Position numbers and translations under genes: made by a program. 64,000 nucleotides of DNA from Paramoeba atlantica (Eukaryota; Discosea). The DNA is taken from assembly GCA_977017575.1 (NCBI GenBank), contig CDRNVI010000080.1:1-64000 (forward strand), in the 5' to 3' direction. A model generated the notes under the pieces. It was given only the letters and a program-made list of their open reading frames with translations, was not told where the DNA came from and did no database searches. Below, piece by piece: positions 32,269 to 40,500 of this stretch (position 1 is its first letter; each line of letters begins with the position of its first letter).

Positions 32269-33620
32269 GGGGAAAGCATTTTACAACGCAGACATTAAGA
32301 CCCGAACTCGCTGGATTTCACAGTCTGGCAAGGGAGCTGGGGACTGGGCATTTTCCACTCCATCCAAAGACCTTGGTTTTGCTTTCACACCAGCTGAATT
32401 CCGCGCACTGGTAAGGTGGTGGCTCGGAGCACAACTTGTACCCAGCGTCCAACCATGTCCCATGGAAAAATGTAAAATGTCTATCGGACTCGATGGGGAC
32501 CACGCTCTAGTGTGCAAATCTGGACATGGCATCATGGCACGACATAACTCTCTTTGTCTACAGTTTGCGCAAGAGTGTAGTAAGGCGCAGCTGGCTCCTC
32601 AGAGGGAAAAGACGCTAGGAAATCATGGTCCGGGAGGCGGCTTGACACGACCAGGTGACGTTTACTTGCCAAACTATGACCTTGGCACAGCTCTCGTCCT
32701 TGACTTCGCAGTTACACATGTCCAGCAAAACAAATATACGGACTTAGTCCGAACTGCTACATGGGTAAAGGCGGGGTCATTCGCCGAGCGCTACGCCTCG
32801 GAACATAAAATATCGGAGAGAGCAGAAGCTGTCGCTGCTGGTCACCGTTTTGAAGCGATGGTTGTAGAATCTTTTGGATCCTGGTCCAAAAGTGCCCTGA
32901 CCATCATAAAAAGCGTCGGGAAACACCGAGCTTCAACCTCTAATGGGACTTTGAGCCATGCACAGGCCACAGCACAACTCATAAGGGGTATGAACATAGC
33001 CCTCATGCGTTCACAGGCACGGATGTTGGTCCGACGTCTCCCGGATGAAGATCCCACTGGCCAACTCGTCACACATGACGACCGGCTGGATTCATTCCGA
33101 ACTGGTCGTTTGCGCCCATGAACATCTGGTCGGGATGCTGGTCGGGTCGACAGAGTCTATGCTCACGCCTAGCCCGCGAGGGCTAGGTACCCCAAGTGAG
33201 GTAGTACACGGGTAGTGAATCTCCTCCCCGTCGACCAGCATCCTGTTTCGCGACCGTGTCGCTGTCGACACAGGCCCGCGCCTGCGCCCTCCCATATAAC
33301 AAGGGAAGGGTTCACAAGTCAGGCCGTGGTGAGGTCGAAAGACCCGGTCCGGGACGCGCGAATGGATTGGGTCTGTATTGCTTGTTTTAGTTTTTACTGT
33401 TTCTTGTTTGTAGTATATACTTAGGGGAGATTAAATTGCTAGTTTTGGGCTGAGAGAAAAAACAAAAGGTACATCTGTGGAAACAAAAAGATTTGCTAAT
33501 TTGATTGCTTATTTTCAACTCGTATACCCCCCCCAATGGACCTACTTGGTTCGTCTACTGGGTCAAAATATAGAGGCAATGCCGCGATTCATACTTCTCC
33601 CCCCTTATTAATTGCAAAAG
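32269..33620 (+). mobile_element. LINE B 3' copy, 5'-truncated, nearly identical to LINE B copy 2
   Basis: It begins right after the preceding poly(A). The endonuclease part is open from 32275 to the stop at 33121 and is virtually identical to 19952-20810, so it derives from the same recent source. The full 3' UTR ends with the shared CCCCTTATTAATTGCAAAA at about 33620. Confidence 0.85.
32275..33121 (+). pseudogene. LINE B endonuclease region, N-terminally truncated
   Basis: 282 codons start in the AFYNADIKTRTRW segment. They include the CPMEKC...GDHALVC knuckle and the RPGDVYL...VLDFAVTH core, and end SFRTGRLRP. RT and zinc fingers are absent. It is a dead-on-arrival truncated retrocopy. 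Confidence 0.85.
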
Positions 33621-33774
33621 GGGAAGCAAAAAAAATCTTACAATAAGGAAAGGTCTTACAATAAGGAAAGGTCTTACAATAAGGAAAGGTCTTACAATAA
33701 GGAAAGGTCTTACAATAAGGAAAGGTCTTACAATAAGGAAAGGTCTTACAATAAAAAAAAAAAAAAAAAAAAAA
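33621..33774 (+). repeat. 18-bp tandem repeat (about 6.5 copies) with poly(A)
   Basis: The unit CTTACAATAAGGAAAGGT runs from about 33636 to 33752 and is followed by a 22-base A run (33753-33774). It sits between two LINE B tails. It has a loose resemblance to the inverse of the 17-bp LINE C 5' repeat. Confidence 0.85.
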
Positions 33775-33910
33775 GATTGCTTGTTTTTGATTGCTTGTTT
33801 TAAATTCATATACCCCCCTAATGGACCTACTATGTACTTGGTTCGTCTACTGGGTCAAAATATAGAGGCAATGCCGCGATTCATACTTCTCCCCCCTTAA
33901 AAAAAAAAAA
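33775..33910 (+). mobile_element. LINE B 3' end fragment with poly(A)
   Basis: The last ~120 bp of the LINE B 3' UTR (a GATTGCTTGTTTT lead, then the conserved terminal block) and an A tail at 33899-33910. A small insertion near 33830 distinguishes it from its neighbour. Confidence 0.8.
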
Positions 33911-34310
33911 GGATTCGGAACATTCATCCGAATCCGGCGATCAAAACCCAACTTCGTGACCGTGCCGCTGTCGGCACATGCCCGCGCCTGCGCCCTCCCG
34001 CATAACAAGGGAAGGGTTCCCAAGCCAGGCCGTGGAGAGGTCGAGAGACCCGGTCCGAAGCGCGCACTGCTGGAAGAAGGGGTGGAGCACGCGCGGATTG
34101 ATTTCTGGGGGGAAGTGAGGGAAAGAGGAGGGCAAAGTTTGGAAGGCGCGGATGGATGCTCGGGGGGGGGGGAAGTGAGGGAAAGAAGCGGGTGAAGTCG
34201 GAAAGTCGCGGATGGTTTCTTTGAGGGGTGGAGATAAGGGAGAGAAGCGGGCGAAGTTGATAAGGGCGAAGTAAAGTAAGTAGGAAAGTAAAAAAAAAAA
34301 AAAAAAAAAA
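33911..34310 (+). mobile_element. diverged LINE B 3' UTR piece, G-rich repeats and poly(A)
   Basis: Bases 33940-34070 resemble the GC-rich part of the LINE B 3' UTR (GTGCCGCTGTCGGCACA and GGGAAGGGTTC blocks). About three degenerate ~65-bp units rich in GGGGGAAGTGAGGGAAAGA follow, then an A run (34290-34310). It is probably an older LINE B-related copy. Confidence 0.55.
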
Positions 34311-35252
34311 TTGCACACGCTCGACAGCAACGCCCGCCGCAGCCCAATAATGGTTGCGAAGCTCTTCGATGATGAGAAGGGCTACGGCGAGGTTGTGCTT
34401 CTCTAGCCATCCCTCCGTATTGCACGCAGCGTACACCCATTCAGTTAACATCTTGAACAGGCGCTCACGCTGCGGCGGAGGGTTGAAGCGTACCCCAAGC
34501 TGCGGAGCTTCGCGCAGCTCACGGATGAGTTCACGTGGCTTGAACAAATCATCCGTGTCGATCCACGGTTGCCAAGTAACCGGATCGTAGGGGGAGAAGC
34601 CTTTCGGGTCCGTAATACGGACGCGTTCAAACGTGGGGATCAGATCTTCAAATGGTTTCCCACCCGGCATCTGCGCCCGAACATGGGCCAGTTCCAAAGA
34701 GTGGTAGTTGATCTCGGGATGGGGAAAACGATAGGCAGTGTTCTTGTCCCCATCCCACTCGGCGAACAACTCAGTTGAGTTAGGGTCCTTAGGATGCGTC
34801 ATATGCACCAACCCTATAACCGTCTGCCGTAGGCCGTCACGGGGAAGGGACCATACAGCCTCGACGGTGACCTCGTAGTCCTTGTGCAGAAGCTCAATCA
34901 CTTTCGTGATGAACTCTTCGCGAGGATCGTCGGCGGGCATCCTCAGAATGGCCTCGAGCAGCTGCTTGCGGTGTTTTCCTGGCGGCTGTGCGGCGTCGGC
35001 GGTTACGACGGCGGCGGGTTTGGCGGCGGCGGGTTTGGGAGGAACGGTGAGCCGGGGGAGAGGAAGTGCCGGAAGTGAGACGCTGCGACGTCGTAGCCGT
35101 AACGGGGAGAGAGGGCGTGGAGGAGGAGTATTGCCACGCACGCGTGGCCGTCTTTCGCGCTGGCGGAGGGACGGAGAGGGAACAGGTGTATGAAAATCCA
35201 CCCGTCGTCGCCTGGGACGACGGGCACGAGCAGTGATTGGGGTGGGGGGCAT
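34311..35252 (-). pseudogene. VIPER-like mosaic: recombinase N-terminus followed by gag interior
   Basis: The first ~100 codons match the N-terminus of the recombinase frame at 31505. The rest matches the interior of the gag frame next door (35256-36659). It ends at the A-run of the LINE chain. This is a rearranged fossil piece arising from a partial tandem duplication, not a distinct gene. Confidence 0.65.
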
Positions 35253-35255
35253 TTC

Positions 35256-36659
35256 CTAGTGGAAAGCCCGTGTTGCGCCGTAACGGTTGGCGCCGCCCAC
35301 CACCCCGCCGCGAAAATCCTGTTGCGGGGTGCGCTGGGTACGGAACTGCCCCCCCTGCTGTTGGGACGATTGGGGGCAGTTCGATCGTAGGTGGCCTGGC
35401 TGATGGCAGCCAAAACAGAAAGGTCCTTGGCTGCGTCGTCGGGGAGCACGCGTAGCGGTTCGGCCCCTCAGTTGCTCATCCACAACGAGCTGACCGTAAC
35501 GGTCCTGAGGATCGTCGTCACGGTGCAAACGCTGTTGCACACGCTCGACAGCAACGCCCGCCGCAGCCCAATAATGGTTGCGAAGCTCTTCGATGATGAG
35601 AAGGGCTACGGCGAGGTTGTGCTTCTCTAGCCATCCCTCCGTATTACACGCAGCGTACACCCATTCAGTTAACATTTTGAACAGGCGCTCACGCTGCGGC
35701 GGCGGGTTGAAGCGTACCCCAAGCTGCGGAGCTTCGCGCAGCTCACGGATGAGTTCACGTGGCTTGAACAAATCATCCGTGTCGATCCACGGTTGCCAAG
35801 TAACCGGATCGTAGGGGGAGAAGCCTTTCGGGTCCGTAATACGGACGCGTTCAAACGTGGGGATCAGATCTTCAACTGGTTTCCCACCCGGCATCTGCGC
35901 CCGAACATGGGCCAGTTCCAAAGAGTGGTAGTTGATCTCGGGATGGGGAAAACGGTAGGCAGTGTTCTTGTCCCCATCCCACTCGGCGAACAACTCAGTT
36001 GATTCAGGGTCCTTAGGATGCGTCATATGCACCAACCCTATAACCGTCTGCCGTAGGCCATCCCGGGGAAGAGACCATACAGCTTCAACGGTGACCTCAT
36101 AGTCTTTGCGCAGAAGCTCAATCACTTTCGTGATGAATTCTTCTTTGCTAGATTGTGTCATGATCCCACGCGCATCACAGCGTGAACGCTGAGGCATCCC
36201 GACGTGGTCAAGGTCGAGGGCCTCGTAACGGCGCGGCGAGCGAGAAGCCTCAACCTGGTCGGGGTTAAGGGTTCCTCTTCGTCGCATATGGGGCTCGGGA
36301 GCCTCCAGCGGAAAAGGGTACGGGCTAGGGAGGGAGCTCGCAGGCAAACTGGGAAGGTTGGAAGGGAGAGGGCTAGGCGGTTCGCGGGCGGGGCTGAGTG
36401 CTCTTCCTGAAGGGCGTACCTTTCGGCGCGCTGGGACAGGAGTAGGGGGAATAGGAGGAGGTCGCGCGGATACCTGCGGAGCCGGCTGCGTGGGGAGAGG
36501 GGGGAGAGGGGGGCGCACGGGAGGGCACGAAAGGGACTGACGCTTAGAATGGTCTTGGACGGAGGAGGTCTGAATGGGTGTCGGCGCCCTATTCCGCTTC
36601 GGTGATCTATCGCGCTCCTGGCGTGGCTCCGACGGAGCCCGTAAACGTTGGGATCTCAT
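35256..36659 (-). CDS. gag-like protein of VIPER-like element (467 residues)
   Basis: The ATG at 36657-36659 opens directly after the SIRE-type leader. Residues 1-165 are Pro/Arg/Ser-rich and disordered. Residues about 178-253 form the small W-rich domain seen also in LINE A, LINE C and the other gag (VTVEAVW, then YRFPHPE). A helical region follows (PPPQRERLFKMLTEWVY...), then a CCHC knuckle (CFGCHQPGHLRSNC) and a Gly/Gln-rich tail. The recombinase ATG follows four bases after the stop. It is open here, and is part of a fossil locus since only the start of the recombinase follows. Confidence 0.7.
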   Translation of the reverse strand: MRSQRLRAPSEPRQERDRSPKRNRAPTPIQTSSVQDHSKRQSLSCPPVRPPLPPLPTQPAPQVSARPPPIPPTPVPARRKVRPSGRALSPAREPPSPLPSNLPSLPASSLPSPYPFPLEAPEPHMRRRGTLNPDQVEASRSPRRYEALDLDHVGMPQRSRCDARGIMTQSSKEEFITKVIELLRKDYEVTVEAVWSLPRDGLRQTVIGLVHMTHPKDPESTELFAEWDGDKNTAYRFPHPEINYHSLELAHVRAQMPGGKPVEDLIPTFERVRITDPKGFSPYDPVTWQPWIDTDDLFKPRELIRELREAPQLGVRFNPPPQRERLFKMLTEWVYAACNTEGWLEKHNLAVALLIIEELRNHYWAAAGVAVERVQQRLHRDDDPQDRYGQLVVDEQLRGRTATRAPRRRSQGPFCFGCHQPGHLRSNCPQSSQQQGGQFRTQRTPQQDFRGGVVGGANRYGATRAFH

Positions 36660-36751
36660 ACAAAACTTTAAACGTAACAAAATAACAACCTAACAAGAAT
36701 ATAACAAACGAGTAAACACCCCCCTCCATGCAATTAGAGAATACTACATCA
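36660..36751 (-). promoter_or_regulatory. SIRE-type leader of the gag frame
   Basis: It matches the first half of the SIRE-like repeat (reverse of 13574-13665), ending in TTTAAAGTTTTGT immediately before the gag ATG. It is interrupted at 36752 by a LINE C-type 3' fragment. It contains TTGTTAGG, a plausible trans-splice acceptor context. Confidence 0.55.
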
Positions 36752-36915
36752 ATGGTTTTCCACCAACTCCTCAATAATCTAACGTAAATTGAAGGTATTT
36801 TTTTTTTCATATGAATACGATCTCCATGCGAAGCGATCGAAACATGTTAGAACCCAATAAGTAAAACCTATAAATTTACGATTTTGTATGTTTTTTGTAT
36901 TAAAAAAAAAAAAAA
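36752..36915 (+). mobile_element. LINE C-type 3' UTR fragment with poly(A)
   Basis: Bases 36753-36800 are the inverse of 46038-46085, the 3' UTR-like stretch beside LINE C copy 2. It continues to an A run at 36901-36913. It is a short 3'-only retrocopy. Confidence 0.55.
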
Positions 36916-36934
36916 GAAAAAACACTTGCGCCCA

Positions 36935-37316
36935 TCATCGGCTAGGGAGGGAGCTCGCAGGCAAACTGGGAAGGTTGGAAGGGAGAGGGCTAGGCGGTTC
37001 GCGGGCGGGGCTGAGTGCTCTACCAGAAGGGCGTACCTTTCGGCGCGCTGGAACAGGAGTAGGGGGAATCGGAGGAGGTCGCGCGGATACCTGCGGAGCC
37101 GGCTGCGTGGGGAGAGGGGGGAGAGGGGGGCGCACGGGAGGGCACGAAAGGGACTGACGCTTAGAATGGTCTTGGACGGAGGAGGTCTGAATGGGTGTCG
37201 GCGCCCTATTCCGCTTCGGTGATCTATCGCGCTCCTGGCGTGGCTCCGACGGAGCCCGTAAACGCTGGGATCTCATACAAAACTTTAAACAACCTAACAA
37301 GAATATAATAAGAATT
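36935..37316 (-). pseudogene. gag N-terminal retrocopy with SL at its 5' end
   Basis: It duplicates the first ~115 codons of the gag at 35256-36659 with a few differences. Its leader is shortened and joined directly to the spliced-leader sequence at 37317-37354. It is truncated at 36935 and is a fossil fragment. Confidence 0.65.
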
Positions 37317-37354
37317 CAACAAGGTACAGAAACTGTATCTTTATCGTTAAAGAT
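37317..37354 (-). other. spliced-leader sequence at 5' end of a gag retrocopy
   Basis: 38 bases are identical to 9902-9939, giving the longest shared form (ATCTTTAACGATAAAG... to ...GTACCTTGTTG). It is followed by AATTCTTATT and not by intron sequence. The length is close to the 39-nt SL of kinetoplastids. Confidence 0.8.
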
Positions 37355-37532
37355 CACAAAACTTTAAACGTAACAAAATAACAACCTAACAAGAATATAA
37401 CAAACGAGTAAACACCCCCCTCCATGCAATTAGAGAATACTACATCATAATTTGAGAAAATTATGTGCCCCGAAGGGCCAGAAGGCAAATATATAGCCGC
37501 CCCTCGGCTAAATTTCAAAACGTGAACTATTA
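37355..37532 (-). mobile_element. SIRE-like 5' half (178 bp)
   Basis: It runs on the minus strand from TAATAGTTCACG to TTTAAAGTTTTGTG, the point where the gag ATG begins in the autonomous element. It includes the UUCG hairpin (about 37464-37475). It abuts satellite at 37533. Confidence 0.75.
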
Positions 37533-40500
37533 GTGAGTGCGCGCTCCGAATGTTGATGGATTTGCGTTGCGCGATCCGAGGCACCGCACACGCGAATCGC
37601 CGCGATTGAAGTCGTGAAGTCACAAAATTTTGATATGCCTTTTTCTGAGAACCGAAAGCTGAGACCACGCGCAGCACGCAGCGGTCCGCCAAAGTGGATT
37701 TATGCACTCGTGATTGAGCGCTCCGAATGTTTATGGATTTGCGTTGCGTGATCCGAGACAACGCACACGCGAATCGCCGCGATTGAAGTCGTGAAGTCAC
37801 AAAATTTTGATATGCCTTTTTCTGAGAACCGAAAGCTGAGACCACGCGCAGCACGCAGCGGTCCGCCAAAGTGGATTTATGCACTCGTGATTGAGCGCTC
37901 CGAATGTTTATGGATTTGCGTTGCGCGATCCGAGACAACGCACACGCGAATCGCCGCGATTGAAGTCGTGAAGTCACAAAACTTTGATATGCCTTCTTCT
38001 GAAAACCGAAAGCTGAGACCACGCGCAGCACGTAGCGGTGCGCCAAAGTGGATTTATGCACTCGTGAGTGTGCGCTCCGAGTGTTGATGGATTTGCGTTG
38101 CGCGATCCGAGACAACGCACACGCGAATCGCCGCGATTGAAGTCGTGAAGTCACAAAACTTTGATATGCCTTCTCCTGAAAACCGAAAGCTGAGACCACG
38201 CGCAGCACGTAGCGGTGCGCCAAAGTGGATTTATGCACTCGTGAGTGGGCGCTCCGAGTGTTGATGGATTTGCGTTGCGCGATCCGAGACAACGCACACG
38301 CGAATCGCCGCGATTGAAGTCGTGAAGTCACAAAACTTTGATATGCCTTTTTCTGAGAACCGAAAGCTGAGACCACGCGCAGCACGCAGCGGTGCGCCAA
38401 AGTGGATTTATGCACTATTGAGTGCGCGCTCCGAATGTTGATGGATTTGCGTTGCGCGATCCGAGGCACCGCACACGCAAATCGCCGCGATTGAAGTCAT
38501 GAAGTCGCAAAACTTTGATATGCCTTTTTCTGAGAACCGAAAGCTGAGACCACGCGCAGCACGCAGCGGTGCGCCAAATAAGATTTATGCACTCGTGAGT
38601 GCGCGCTCGGAATGTTGATGGATTTGCGTTGCGCGATCCGAGACAACGCACTCGCAAATCGCCGCGATTGAAGTCGTGAAGTCACAAAATTTTGATATGC
38701 CTTTTTCTGAGAACCGAAAGCTGAGACCACGCGCAGCACGCAGCGGTCCGCCAAAGTGGATTTATGCACTCGTGATTGAGCGCTCCGAATGTTTATGGAT
38801 TTGCGTTGCGCGATCCGAGACAACGCACACGCGAATCGCCGCGATTGAAGTCGTGAAGTCACAAAACTTTGATATGCCTTCTTCTGAAAACCGAAAGCTG
38901 AGACCACGCGCAGCACGTAGCGGTGCGCCAAAGTGGATTTATGCACTCGTGAGTGTGCGCTCCGAGTGTTGATGGATTTGCGTTGCGCGATCCGAGACAA
39001 CGCACACGCGAATCGCCGCGATTGAAGTCGTGAAGTCACAAAACTTTGATATGCCTTTTTCTGAGAACCGAAAGCTGAGACCACGCGCAGCACGCAGCGG
39101 TGCGCCAAATAAGATTTATGCACTCGTGAGTGCGCGCTCGGAATGTTGATGGATTTGCGTTGCGCGATCCGAGACAACGCACACGCGAATCGCCGCGATT
39201 GAAGTCGTGAAGTCACAAAATTTTGATATGCCTTTTTCTGAGAACCGAAAGCTGAGACCACGCGCAGCACGCAGCGGTCCGCCAAAGTGGATTTATGCAC
39301 TCGTGATTGAGCGCTCCGAATGTTTATGGATTTGCGTTGCGCGATCCGAGGCACCGCACACGCAAATCGCCTCGATTGAAGTCGTGAAGTCACAAAACTT
39401 TGATGTGCCTTTTTCTGAAAACCGAAAGCTGAGACCACGCGAAGCACGTAGCGGTGCGCCAAATAAGATTTATGCACTCGTGATTGCGCGCTCCGAATGT
39501 TGATGGATTTGCGTTGCGCGATCCGAGACAACGCACACGCGAATCGCCGCGATTGAAGTCGTGAAGTCACAAAACTTTGATATGCCTTTTTCTGAGAACC
39601 GAAAGCTGAGACCACGCGCAGCACGCAGCGGTCCGCCAAAGTGGATTTATGCACTCGTGAGTGCGCGCTCCGAATGTTGATGGATTTGCGTTGCGCGATC
39701 CGAGACAACGCACTCGCAAATCGCCGCGATTGAAGTCGTGAAGTCACAAAATTTTGATATGCCTTTTTCTGAGAACCGAAAGCTGAGACCACGCGCAGCA
39801 CGCAGCGGTCCGCCAAAGTGGATTTATGCACTCGTGATTGAGCGCTCCGAATGTTTATGGATTTGCGTTGCGCGATCCGAGGCACCGCACACGCAAATCG
39901 CCTCGATTGAAGTCGTGAAGTCACAAAACTTTGATATGCCTTTTTCTGAAAACCGAAAGCTGAGACCACGCGAAGCACGTAGCGGTGCGCCAAATAAGAT
40001 TTATGCACTCGTGATTGCGCGCTCCGAATGTTGATGGATTTGCGTTGCGCGATCCGAGACAACGCACTCGCAAATCGCCGCGATTGAAGTCGTGAAGTCA
40101 CAAAATTTTGATATGCCTTTTTCTGAGAACCGAAAGCTGAGACCACGCGCAGCACGCAGCGGTCCGCCAAAGTGGATTTATGCACTCGTGAGTGTGCGCT
40201 CCGAATGTTGATGGATTTGCGTTGCGCGATCCGAGACAACGCACACGCGAATCGCCGCGATTGAAGTCGTGAAGTCACAAAACTTTGATATGCCTTTTTC
40301 TGAAAACCAAAAACTGAGACCACGCGCAGCAGCAGCGGTGCGCCAAAGTGGATTTATGCACTCGTGAGTGCGCGCTCGGAATGTTGATGGATTTGCGTTG
40401 CGCGATCCGAGACAACGCACTCGCAAATCGCCGCGATTGAAGTCGTGAAGTCACAAAATTTTGATATGCCTTTTTCTGAGAACCGAAAGCTGAGACCACG

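Noticed and set aside
38497-40323. Very long open frame (about 600 codons) on the minus strand of the satellite, and 98-codon frames on the plus strand
   Set aside because: The monomer is 177 bp, exactly 59 codons, so any stop-free frame repeats indefinitely. Frames exist on both strands and shift wherever a 176-bp monomer occurs. There are no protein-like features.
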